From: JAHRVQ01 sp964548025
Lineage (GTDB): Bacteria > Pseudomonadota > Gammaproteobacteria > Pseudomonadales > Azotimanducaceae
Direction of reading: 5' to 3'
Assembly: GCA_964548025.1 (NCBI GenBank)
Contig: CAZJRI010000009.1
Span: 1 to 64,000 of the forward strand
DNA length: 64,000 nt
The translations under genes were made by a program, and so were the position numbers. Numbering within the stretch: the stretch's first letter is position 1; every line of letters starts with the position of its first letter. Under the pieces are notes generated by a model. That model saw only the letters and a program-made list of their open reading frames with translations. It was not told the DNA's origin and made no database searches. Shown here one piece after another: positions 17,409 to 25,331 of the stretch.

Positions 17409-17882
17409 TTATTGCAGGATCTTCTCGTTGGATTTGTGCACGTATTGGATTAGCTGGTCTTCGAGTTGAAATCTGTCTGTAAGGGATTCACCCAGGTGAG
17501 ACAGATCTGATCGAATTTGTTCATAGAGGGAATCGCTGTGGCGAAGTTGATTGCATCGATCATTGAACCACAACCCGACTTCTGTAGATTGCTGTAGATA
17601 GGGATATAATGCTTCCACCAATTGAATGCCACGCTCATCGAAAGTTCTGGCTTCGTTTTCCAGTTCAGTGAAAATTTCAAAATGACCTGCCGACAGGTAG
17701 TCGACCAGTACTTCACAAAAACGCTCCAGTGCCTCCTTAAACTCGGCTTCGGTTTCTTTCATACTGCTGTCAGTCAATGAGCACAATAAACGAATAAGCT
17801 CCTGTCTCTCGATCAGCCAGGTGGTGATTATGTGATTAACCCCGCCCCATTGCTCCCTGCTATCCTTGACCTGTTCCAACAT
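17409..17882 (-). CDS. rsd: Anti-sigma-70 factor Rsd/AlgQ
   Basis: This 157-residue all-helical protein belongs to the Rsd/AlgQ family, which binds region 4 of the housekeeping sigma factor. The family N-terminus REQWGGVNHIITTWLIERQELI is clear, as are FCEVLVDYLSAGHFEIF and the later helices. In Pseudomonas algQ lies next to dsbH and close to hemY/algR, as here. It is notable that the window also encodes an RpoD-family sigma with unusual features, a possible target. Confidence 0.9.
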   Translation of the reverse strand: MLEQVKDSREQWGGVNHIITTWLIERQELIRLLCSLTDSSMKETEAEFKEALERFCEVLVDYLSAGHFEIFTELENEARTFDERGIQLVEALYPYLQQSTEVGLWFNDRCNQLRHSDSLYEQIRSDLSHLGESLTDRFQLEDQLIQYVHKSNEKILQ

Positions 17883-18036
17883 CCGAACCTCGCTTACTTC
17901 AAATCCCTGTTGTCGTTAACTATAAGATTAGTCAAGGATTGGCAAAGCGGCAAGAATCCGACCCGAAATTGCCTGAATAGAGTCACTACCCAAACAGTCC
18001 TCTTCGGTCAGTGGGCTTCAGTTCATAACTTTTTAA

Positions 18037-18540
18037 TCAGGCGTGCTTCGGCAGAAGAATCTGGAACAGACCGATTGCGATCAGAATAGCAAACCCAACC
18101 AGGGTCCAACCTGGAATACTGATTCCGAGGAATTGCCAGACGACTTCAGCACAAGTGCCATCACCTGATAACACCATAGCCAGTACCTCGGTTAGTGGAA
18201 AGACATCCAGTAAATAGTCGAGACTAGCACCGCAGGCTGGTACTTCATCTTCCGGCAGATTCTGAAGCCACAACTGGCGGGAAGAGATACCACCGCCGAT
18301 GGTTGCCGTTAACATGATCAGGCTACCGTAAATTTTAATACCCATCGTTTTTGGGCCATGGATGGCAGCAGCCAGGGCCACGATGCCCGTTGCAATAACC
18401 ATAACGCGTTGAAGAATGCACAACGGGCAGGGTTCAAGCGCCATGACATATTCCATGAACAGGGCAACGCCCATTAATGATATGCAACCGACAAAAATGA
18501 GTAAGAAAATGGTACGAGAAGTAGGAATGGTGCTTAACAT
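18037..18540 (-). CDS. dsbB: Disulfide bond formation protein DsbB
   Basis: This inner-membrane quinone reductase re-oxidises DsbA. Four membrane helices are evident. The first periplasmic pair is in EPCPLCILQR (CXXC) and the second pair in VPACGASLDYL...GDGTCAEVVWQFLG, followed by the last helix. I chose the ATG at 18540 (MLSTIPTSR); the open frame extends to a TTG at 18591. The length of about 167 suits DsbB. The Pseudomonas paralogue next to algQ is called DsbH/DsbB1. No DsbA gene is adjacent. Confidence 0.93.
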   Translation of the reverse strand: MLSTIPTSRTIFLLIFVGCISLMGVALFMEYVMALEPCPLCILQRVMVIATGIVALAAAIHGPKTMGIKIYGSLIMLTATIGGGISSRQLWLQNLPEDEVPACGASLDYLLDVFPLTEVLAMVLSGDGTCAEVVWQFLGISIPGWTLVGFAILIAIGLFQILLPKHA

Positions 18541-18652
18541 CGAACTGCTAACCTGAAAATCGTGGTCTATTATGTATGAAATATGAATCAAATAGTAAGA
18601 ACTGATCGCGCATGAATAGTTCCTGCTCTAAACATGGAAACTCTGGTTCATC

Positions 18653-19048
18653 ATGAAGAAACTAATCTTTATTCTATTAATTCTTAATGCTTCCCTTGTC
18701 AGATCTGAAGATGAAGTTTCAGATATAACCTATGTGAGACTGACAAAGGGGATGGTGCTCAATTACGGTGATCCAAGTCTGACGAGACTCCGCTATCTGA
18801 AGGTAGACGTTCAGGTCCGGGTTCTAACGCCTGATGATGCCGATGTCATTGAGCATCACATGCCAGCACTACAGGATGCTCTTGTCATGCTCTTCAGCGC
18901 CCAGGACGCAGACACCGTGCGCAGTATTGAAGGCAAAGAAAACATCAGGGCAATGGCATTGTCCGAAACTCAGAAGGTGATAGAAAAAGAAGAGGGATTG
19001 CCACTCATAGAGGACCTTCTGTTTACAACATTCATCGTTCAGCGTTAA
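18653..19048 (+). CDS. FliL-like exported protein
   Basis: This 131-residue protein has a signal peptide (MKKLIFILLILNASLVRSED) and a FliL-type domain: YVRLTKGMVLNYG, then RLRYLKVDVQVRVLTPDDADVIEHHMPALQDALVMLFSAQ, then a helix and a short terminal strand. True FliL has a membrane anchor and lies in a flagellar operon; no flagellar genes are here. It is probably one of the stand-alone FliL-like envelope proteins found in many gammaproteobacteria, of unknown role. Its 3' end overlaps acpH, which faces it, by 17 bp. Confidence 0.75.
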   Translation: MKKLIFILLILNASLVRSEDEVSDITYVRLTKGMVLNYGDPSLTRLRYLKVDVQVRVLTPDDADVIEHHMPALQDALVMLFSAQDADTVRSIEGKENIRAMALSETQKVIEKEEGLPLIEDLLFTTFIVQR

Positions 19049-19619
19049 TCCACTCATTAGCAAATCTGGCCACATCAGGCAGGAACAAAGCAAAATCCTC
19101 ATCAAGCGCCTGCTTGTGCTGCCCGAATTGTCCGAATGCCTGGTTTAATGGATTTATGCGCTTCAATCTGGTCGAGATGCTTTTCAAGGACCGGTCTACG
19201 AATTCCTCATTCTTGTAGAACTCAAGCGCCCGCACTGATTGCATTCTGAGAATCGTATTCGTAGCAGTGGCGGGAGAATGTTCAGCAGCATCGAGAACAG
19301 CCTGGTAAGCGATTTTCGAAAATGCTTCGAGAGATATAGTCGAATGTTGATGCCAGTTCAATGCGAGCAGGTGATCGTAACTTATGTCACAAATGATTCC
19401 CGAGTAGCGGCGGAATTCTGAGTCAAATCTCTGCTGGCTCTTCCTCACAATAGGATGTTGGTCGGTATAGGCATCAATTGCCCTGTGCAATTTTACGCCG
19501 AGTTCTATTTCTCGTGGTAGCTCCCCTTTTAACGGGCCCTTGATAAAGTCCCCGAGAAATCCACCGGCCATCAAGAGCTTATCGGGATAGGCAAGGTAAA
19601 AATGAGCTAGGTGATTCAT
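19032..19619 (-). CDS. acpH: Acyl-carrier-protein phosphodiesterase AcpH
   Basis: AcpH removes the phosphopantetheine group from acyl carrier protein. The 195-residue sequence starts MNHLAHFYLAYPDKLLMAGGFLGDFIKG, the family hallmark with the metal-binding His and Asp of the HD-like fold, and includes HRAIDAYTDQHPIVRKSQ and DISYDHLLALNW. Length is typical. It lies 18 bp after gshA on the same strand and may be cotranscribed with it. Confidence 0.9.
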   Translation of the reverse strand: MNHLAHFYLAYPDKLLMAGGFLGDFIKGPLKGELPREIELGVKLHRAIDAYTDQHPIVRKSQQRFDSEFRRYSGIICDISYDHLLALNWHQHSTISLEAFSKIAYQAVLDAAEHSPATATNTILRMQSVRALEFYKNEEFVDRSLKSISTRLKRINPLNQAFGQFGQHKQALDEDFALFLPDVARFANEWINAER

Positions 19620-19637
19620 CCTGGATGCGAGGAAAGA

Positions 19638-21224
19638 TTATCCGAGGAGATCAAGATACTGCTGTTTGATGTTTTTCAGGTAGGCATCGAAGCTGATTGA
19701 TGCCTGCTGCTCCACGTGCTCCTGGTTCTCTTTTGAGGTTGCAACTAGCCGTTCGAAGTACTCAAGTTCTCCTTTGGAAAGCGGTTGATCCATAAAATGC
19801 TGTTTATGTTCGATTGCCTTATTCATCGCAAATCGAAAGAAAGGCACTGACTCAGAGTGCATATCCTTCAAAATAACACCGCTCGGCGTTAGATCAGGAT
19901 CAGCCAACTTTTGTTGTTGCGATTGAATTGAACTCCGATGAGACCCGGTACCCATGATTTCATCAAGCTGATCTGCCAGAGAGAGCAGGTCATTGAGTAT
20001 TTCATTGCCCCATTCCGCGATTGTTCTCTGTTTCCCCTGATCGTTGATAAGTGTATTTACATTACGTCCCCTGTGAACCACCTCGGTGACATTATTAGCG
20101 ACAGATTCGCAAAGTGCATCATCATGCTTTGGGCTCTCAACAAGCAGGCAGTAAAGCAGCAGCGTGTCGAGGAAATGGATGGTTGTCTCGTTAATACCTA
20201 TTGGCTGGTAGGGGTCGATATCAAGCAGACGAACCTCAACATATTCGACGCCTTCATCCAGCAGGCTCTTTAGAAAATTCACACCTGAACGGGGCACGCG
20301 TTTTGCGCGAATCGTCGTATAAAATTCAGCTTCTGATTGAAGCACACAGTCATTAACCTGCAGATATTCACCGTTTTTGCTGGTGCCAATTTTTGTATAG
20401 GGTGGATAAGTTGTCACTACTGCACGGGCAATCCGTTCAACATAGTTCTCGAGACTGTTGTAACAGATATCGATGAGTTCAGACTGTGCGTCGCTCTGAT
20501 AGCCTAGATTACCGTTTCTTAAGGATGTCGCTTCCGGTTGGTAGAGGCTGCCCTTATCGAACTTTTCAAGATTGTGAGCCCTTCCCTTTACGAAGCTGTT
20601 GCAGACTGCCGGGGAGGCGCCGGTTAAAAAAATAGCCAGCCACGAGAATCGGCGAAAGTTCCGCATTACATCGAAGTATCGTTTAGTTCGATAGGTGCTT
20701 GAGTTGTCCGCTCCTTCTGAGTGAGCCAGTTTTTGCCAGAACTCGTTGGAGAAAGAAAAATTGTAGTGAATCGCGCAGATAGTCTGCATCGATCTGCCGT
20801 AACGATTACCCAGGCCATTTCGATAGGTTGTCTTCAGTTTGCCCAGGTTTGAGCTACCGTACTGTGCGATTGGTATATCGGCATCTCCGGATAGCACGCA
20901 TGGCATGCTTGCTGACCACAGCACTTCGTCTTCGAGTCCTGAATAAACATAGCGGTGGATGTCGTTCATGGATTTCAGTGTTTCAGGAATTGAACTCGAG
21001 ACAGGCGTAATGAGTTCTGGTTGTGCCTCTGAGAAGTCCGTGGTGATTGTCGGGTGACTGAGCTTGGAGCCCAGGAAGTCCGGATGGGGAATCATTGACA
21101 AATTGCCACTGGCATCAACTCTTAACGATTCGCGTTCGAGGCCGCGACGAAAGACTAATGACTGTTTGTCGAAGCTTCCCTTTAGCGCTTTTAGCTTGTT
21201 ATTAAATAGGGTGGATTTGGTCAT
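19638..21224 (-). CDS. gshA: Glutamate-cysteine ligase GshA
   Basis: GshA makes gamma-glutamylcysteine from glutamate, cysteine and ATP, the first step of glutathione synthesis. The 528-residue length matches the gammaproteobacterial class 1 enzyme. Recognisable stretches are RGLERESLRVDASGNLS, TITTDFSEAQPELITP, AIHYNFSFSNEFW, FLTGASPAVCNSF and YVEVRLLDIDPYQP. Glutathione supply is relevant to the two GST-fold and two or more HCCA/DsbA-type proteins later in the window. gshB is not nearby. Confidence 0.97.
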   Translation of the reverse strand: MTKSTLFNNKLKALKGSFDKQSLVFRRGLERESLRVDASGNLSMIPHPDFLGSKLSHPTITTDFSEAQPELITPVSSSIPETLKSMNDIHRYVYSGLEDEVLWSASMPCVLSGDADIPIAQYGSSNLGKLKTTYRNGLGNRYGRSMQTICAIHYNFSFSNEFWQKLAHSEGADNSSTYRTKRYFDVMRNFRRFSWLAIFLTGASPAVCNSFVKGRAHNLEKFDKGSLYQPEATSLRNGNLGYQSDAQSELIDICYNSLENYVERIARAVVTTYPPYTKIGTSKNGEYLQVNDCVLQSEAEFYTTIRAKRVPRSGVNFLKSLLDEGVEYVEVRLLDIDPYQPIGINETTIHFLDTLLLYCLLVESPKHDDALCESVANNVTEVVHRGRNVNTLINDQGKQRTIAEWGNEILNDLLSLADQLDEIMGTGSHRSSIQSQQQKLADPDLTPSGVILKDMHSESVPFFRFAMNKAIEHKQHFMDQPLSKGELEYFERLVATSKENQEHVEQQASISFDAYLKNIKQQYLDLLG

Positions 21225-21303
21225 ACAGCAAATTCGTCAAGTTAAAATGGTGCCTGGTAAAGAAATTGGGTTTTGTGAATTGCGATTAGGGTAAATTCGC
21301 ATT

Positions 21304-21693
21304 TCAGTCGAAGTTTCCTTCTCGAAATTTGTGGATTAGGCGACGATCCTTCTTGGTAGGTCTTCTTTCTGATACCACCTGGTTTCCGGCTGCTTTTCTT
21401 TGTTCGGCGACTCGCAGTCTGAGTTCAATGCTCTCATCGGTTTCCTTGTAGAGTAACCGGGCTTCCTCAGCTCCACGCCTTTTTTCGGATAGTCCGGTAA
21501 CAACGACTGTCTTTTCGTCCCAGCCCTGGCGAATCTTGATTTCTTCGCCCAATTGAATTTCTTTAGCGGGTTTGCCACGGACGCCACCGATATGAACTTT
21601 ACCACCGTCGATAGCGACTTTTGATTTCGCCCTGGTTCGAAAAAATCTTGCAGCCCAGAGCCATTTATCAAGTCTGACTCTTTTCAATTCCAT
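21304..21693 (-). CDS. hslR: Heat shock protein 15, S4 RNA-binding (HslR)
   Basis: This is a small basic protein of about 129 residues with an S4 domain (VRLDKWLWAARFFRTRAKSK, KVHIGGVRGKPAKEI) and a lysine/arginine-rich tail. Hsp15 binds free 50S subunits carrying nascent peptide and helps recycle them. I prefer the ATG at 21693 (MELKRVRLDKWLW); the frame reaches a GTG at 21714. It lies upstream of gshA on the same strand, with a gap of about 80 bp. Confidence 0.92.
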   Translation of the reverse strand: MELKRVRLDKWLWAARFFRTRAKSKVAIDGGKVHIGGVRGKPAKEIQLGEEIKIRQGWDEKTVVVTGLSEKRRGAEEARLLYKETDESIELRLRVAEQRKAAGNQVVSERRPTKKDRRLIHKFREGNFD

Positions 21694-22110
21694 CTTCTGC
21701 TCTGTTTCTATCACCCTGGTTATATTGCTGTGCCATCATCTAGGTGAGAATGTGAATCGGTGCTTGAAAGGACAAAGCCTATCATAACTTCCTGGCGGTA
21801 TTACCATAACAGTTTTCATTGGCGAGTAGGATACTGACGCAAACAGCAGATTTTATTTTGTGACGCTATGAAATGATATTCACTCTGGAAATAGCTGTCA
21901 TAGTTGTGGTCAGCCAAGGTACCATCAGGGAACAAAGGCAGATCTTTTCTTGACCATAGAATGCTTCTATCAAGCTGGTCAATGATCAAGAGTCGAACAA
22001 TTCACATTGATCGGAATGCCGGATAATTGAGTGTTTACGACATGGGATTTTAATGGGCTTGAATGAGAAATCCGGTGTATCTGAATCAAAGTCAGGGGAT
22101 TGATCGGATT
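21694..22110. other. Intergenic region between hslR and cysQ
   Basis: This is a divergent spacer of about 350-400 bp without a convincing gene. It contains one inverted repeat, TTGACCA (21950-21956) and TGGTCAA (21976-21982), with an inner AGAA-TGC-TTCT palindrome, about 80-130 bp before the cysQ start choices. It may hold promoters for both genes; none is strong enough to place. Confidence 0.4.
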
Positions 22111-22929
22111 ATGGAAAGATTGCTGGAAGGTGTTGCCGGGATATGCAGACAGGCAGGAGATGCGATCCTTGAGGTCTATGATCGTCAGGACTTGGGTATT
22201 CAGACCAAATCGGATCAATCACCACTGACAGCAGCGGATCTTGCAGCCCATCAGATAATTATGCGTGGGCTTAATGAACTTGCCCCGGATATTCCTGTCT
22301 TGTCTGAAGAATCTGACCAGATACCCTTCGAACTCCGGGAAAAGTGGTCAAGCTATTTCCTCGTTGATCCGCTCGACGGCACAAAAGAATTCATTAATCG
22401 AAACGGCGAGTTCACAGTCAATATTGCACTTATCGAAAATCATCAGCCCGTTCTCGGGGTTGTATTTGTTCCTGTGCAGGATGTGCTCTACAGAGGAGTG
22501 GTTGGCACAGATAAGGCGAATGCCAGCGTTGAACGAGAGGGTAAAAAACAAACCATATCCACCCGTCAGATGGATACCCGGGACCTGACTGTCGTCGCCA
22601 GTCGCCGTCATGGGAGCGAGACCATGGAAGAATGCATGCAGGCTCTCAACAAACAATTCACTGTAAGAACGGAAAACGTGGGAAGTTCATTGAAGTTCTG
22701 CATGATTGCAGAAGGCAAGGCGGATCTCTATCCCCGGTTGGCACCGACTTCTGAATGGGATACAGCAGCAGCGCAGGCTGTTGTTGAGGCAGCAGGAGGG
22801 TCAGTTGTTGATTCCAGCTTCAACAGCATGAGATATAACACTAAAGAAAGTATTTTGAATCCGTATTTCTTTGCGCTTGCAGATCGAAACTTCGATTGGC
22901 AGAGTGTTCTGGCAGACGTCGGCAAATAG
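22111..22929 (+). CDS. cysQ: 3'(2'),5'-bisphosphate nucleotidase CysQ
   Basis: CysQ hydrolyses adenosine 3',5'-bisphosphate from sulfate assimilation and ACP turnover. It is an inositol-monophosphatase-fold enzyme of about 272 residues. Metal-binding motifs are SEESDQIPF, LVDPLDGTKEFINRNGEFTVN, and the C-terminal SEWDTAAAQAVVEAAGGSVVD. The N-terminus MERLLEGVAGICRQAGDAILEVYD matches the family, so I prefer 22111; the open frame has an earlier ATG at 22063. Clients may include the phosphopantetheine pathway served by acpH nearby, but that is speculation. Confidence 0.92.
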   Translation: MERLLEGVAGICRQAGDAILEVYDRQDLGIQTKSDQSPLTAADLAAHQIIMRGLNELAPDIPVLSEESDQIPFELREKWSSYFLVDPLDGTKEFINRNGEFTVNIALIENHQPVLGVVFVPVQDVLYRGVVGTDKANASVEREGKKQTISTRQMDTRDLTVVASRRHGSETMEECMQALNKQFTVRTENVGSSLKFCMIAEGKADLYPRLAPTSEWDTAAAQAVVEAAGGSVVDSSFNSMRYNTKESILNPYFFALADRNFDWQSVLADVGK

Positions 22930-23103
22930 TGACAGTAATAACTGAATCTTGTCCGGAAACCGGGCTCGGGAGCATTAAACCCAGGCGGTTCCTTCCTTCG
23001 CAAGTGATTGATTCATGGTTCTAACGAACTCTAACCGTCCAGATTATTGTTGGCAATCAGCTAATCCTGGACTGGAACTAACTAAATAGATGGGGTGCAA
23101 CTT

Positions 23104-23523
23104 ATGGGTGATAAATCGAAGATCCCGTTGCCAGTGGCGACGCCGGAAACCGTGCATTTTTGGCAGGGGACGAATCAACAAGAGTTAAGGTTACAGAAAT
23201 GTTCTGATTGTGATCACGTATATTTCCCCCCAAGACCTTTTTGTCCCGGTTGTTCGTCTGATTCTGTTGAGGTAATTCCTGCAAGTGGCAAGGGAACCCT
23301 TTATAGCTATGTGATCAATCATCGCCCGCATCCTGCGTTTGATGGCCCCTACTCCATCGCGGTGGTCACACTTGAGGAAGGCCCCCGAATGATGACGAAT
23401 ATCATCAATTGTGATCAGACGCCGGAAGCGCTTGAACTTGATATGGATGTCGAAGTGGTGTTCGAGAAGATGTCGGATGATATTTCACTGCCCTACTTTC
23501 AGCCGGTGGAGGCTTCTTCATGA
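23104..23523 (+). CDS. Zn-ribbon/OB-fold protein (DUF35), thiolase partner
   Basis: The protein has about 139 residues. A rubredoxin-like zinc ribbon with CSDCDHVYFPPRPFCPGC (residues about 36-55) is followed by an OB-fold (GTLYSYVINHRPHPAFDGPYSIAVV). Such proteins pair with thiolase-like subunits in acetoacetyl-CoA or beta-keto acyl-CoA complexes, where they may hold or channel the CoA ester. GGGGTG lies 6 bp before the ATG at 23104. The stop overlaps the start of the thiolase gene (ATGA), so the two are translationally coupled. Confidence 0.85.
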   Translation: MGDKSKIPLPVATPETVHFWQGTNQQELRLQKCSDCDHVYFPPRPFCPGCSSDSVEVIPASGKGTLYSYVINHRPHPAFDGPYSIAVVTLEEGPRMMTNIINCDQTPEALELDMDVEVVFEKMSDDISLPYFQPVEASS

Positions 23524-24668
23524 AATCAAATACAGTAGCGATTGTAGGTGCGGCAGAAACGACCAATCTGGGGAAACTACCCGATATCAGCCAGATCCAG
23601 CTTCATGCAGAGGCAGCGCTGAATGCGATGAAGGATTCAGGTATCAAGATCGATGAAATTGACGGGATTGCAACTGCCGGTGAATCGCCGACCAGTCTTG
23701 CCCACTATCTGGGCATCGTACCCACCTGGGTTGATGGAACATCAGTTGGCGGTTGTTCGTTTATGTTGCATGTAAGACACGCAGCAGCAGCCATTAACGA
23801 AGGGCTCTGCAAAACAGTGTTGATTACCCATGGTGAGAGTGGGCGTTCGAATGTCGGCAGAGGTGGGTTTCGAGGGGGCGGCGGCGCGAGCACCTTGCCA
23901 GGTCAGTTTGAAGGACCCTATGGCAGTATGGGACCTACGACATCATTTACGTTGCCATTTCTTCGTTATATGAAAGAAACAGGTACAACCCTTGAACAGC
24001 TTGCGATGGTTGCCGTGGTTCAGCGGGAATGGGCGGCGCTAAACCCGAGGGCAACTCTTCGTGAACCAACGTCTGTCGAAGAAGTCATGAACGACAGGAT
24101 GATTGCCTATCCGTTCACGAAAGCTGAATGTTGTCTTGTAACAGATGGAGGCGGAGCCCTTATTCTGACCAGCGCAGACAGGGTGGGAGATTTCTCAACA
24201 AAACCGGTCTACATCGTTGGTACTGGAGAGAGTGTTGAGACACCAATGATCAGTCAGATGGAAGACTTCACCACATCGAGGGCTTTCAGGGTATCGGGGA
24301 AGAAAGCTTTCGAAGAAGCAGGCATTAAACATGATGATGTTGATCATTTAATGATTTATGACGCTTTTGCCCATTTGCCGTTTTACGGACTAGAAGATCT
24401 GGGCTTCTGTGAGCGGGGGGAGTCAGGTCCTTTTATCTGGGAACGCAATACAGCCCAGGGGGGTAAATTACCGCTGAATACGAATGGTGGCGGGTTGAGT
24501 TATATGCACTCAGGAATGTATGGCATGTACGCCCTGCAGGAGAGCGTGAGGCAGCTTCGAGGCACCGCTGCTGCACAGGTACCCGATACCACAATCTCTG
24601 TTTGTCATGGCGTAGGGGGAATGTTTGCAGCCGGTGGAACAATCATATTGTCGAATGAGCTGAATTAG
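23520..24668 (+). CDS. Thiolase-like (SCP2/lipid-transfer type) protein
   Basis: This 382-residue protein of the thiolase superfamily is nearest in style to the SCP-x/lipid-transfer group that pairs with DUF35 proteins. The fold signatures TSVGGCSFMLHVRHAAAAI (with a cysteine at the nucleophile region), YPFTKAECCLVTDGGGALIL and the C-terminal ISVCHGVGGMFAAGG are visible. It could cleave or form a beta-ketoacyl-CoA, or act on a steroid side chain; substrates cannot be read. It overlaps the OB-fold partner by 4 bp. No beta-oxidation genes are adjacent, though crotonases lie at 27 kb and beyond 52 kb. Confidence 0.82.
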   Translation: MKSNTVAIVGAAETTNLGKLPDISQIQLHAEAALNAMKDSGIKIDEIDGIATAGESPTSLAHYLGIVPTWVDGTSVGGCSFMLHVRHAAAAINEGLCKTVLITHGESGRSNVGRGGFRGGGGASTLPGQFEGPYGSMGPTTSFTLPFLRYMKETGTTLEQLAMVAVVQREWAALNPRATLREPTSVEEVMNDRMIAYPFTKAECCLVTDGGGALILTSADRVGDFSTKPVYIVGTGESVETPMISQMEDFTTSRAFRVSGKKAFEEAGIKHDDVDHLMIYDAFAHLPFYGLEDLGFCERGESGPFIWERNTAQGGKLPLNTNGGGLSYMHSGMYGMYALQESVRQLRGTAAAQVPDTTISVCHGVGGMFAAGGTIILSNELN

Positions 24669-25331
24669 CGCCAGGACACAAAAAGGCGATTGGGTACAGA
24701 TGACAGTGGTGATTGAGGTATTCGACGTGGGGAGATTTGGTCTCGGCTAGCCAAGCTGTACGCGCATCCTTCCTGCCGAGGAGAACACTGTATATTCATA
24801 CAGCTTGGGCTAGCGAGGTTGATAAATATACCCACATTCGAATTCAAAGAAAAGAGTAGAAAAATGGAGAATCCTACACAGCTAATCTCTTGACTTTTAG
24901 AAAATATACCTAAGGTTTTGATATACAGAAGGAAAATCTCAAGATAGCCACTAAAGGACTAAAGTGAAAAAATTTCGTCAGAAATCCTGAGAAATTGGCA
25001 CGTATATTGATTAAATCCATTTTGTAAATAAATAAAACTATTAATGAGATGAACGGTCGAATTAGTACACTGAGTGGATAGCTAATTTTTCTTTTTTTAT
25101 GAATTAGTTATGGACAATGTCAGGGTAGAAAAAGATAATACCGCGATGCCAATAGTGACGCTGGACATACCTTGTGGCCAAGGCATTATAAGTGTCTAAA
25201 CTCAGTGTGTACAGAAAGTTTTAGTTACTACCCTTTAACTCTGCAGAACTATCACAATAATAAGGAGGGCACACTTTTCCAAATTTCGCTGTTATCAAAT
25301 GCAGTAAGTCACTTAACGGAGCAAACGCCCT
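24669..25331. other. Long AT-rich non-coding region before sigma factor
   Basis: This is 660 bp with no convincing ORF on either strand. The first 180 bp hold a long imperfect inverted repeat (listed separately). From about 24870 to 25320 the DNA is clearly AT-rich compared with its surroundings. A weak promoter candidate is TGGACA at about 25163 and TATAAG about 19 bp later, and a small palindrome CCTTGTGGCCAAGG lies between them. A ribosome site CGGAG is 10-11 bp before the sigma-factor ATG. The length suggests a regulated or multi-promoter leader, or a non-coding RNA. Confidence 0.5.
24718..24845. repeat. Long imperfect inverted repeat (large hairpin)
   Basis: The arms are about 24718-24760 and 24799-24845. 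The inner part is nearly perfect: GCTAGCCAAGCTGTA against TACAGCTTGGGCTAGC, with one bulged G. Complementarity continues outward with small interruptions through CTC/GAG, GATTT/AAATA, GTGGGG/CCCAC and GTATTCGA/TCGAATTC. The loop of 38 bases contains a smaller hairpin, CTGTAT-ATTC-ATACAG, overlapping the second arm. It could be a structured RNA, a MITE-like remnant or a protein site. No coding ORF crosses it. Confidence 0.65.
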
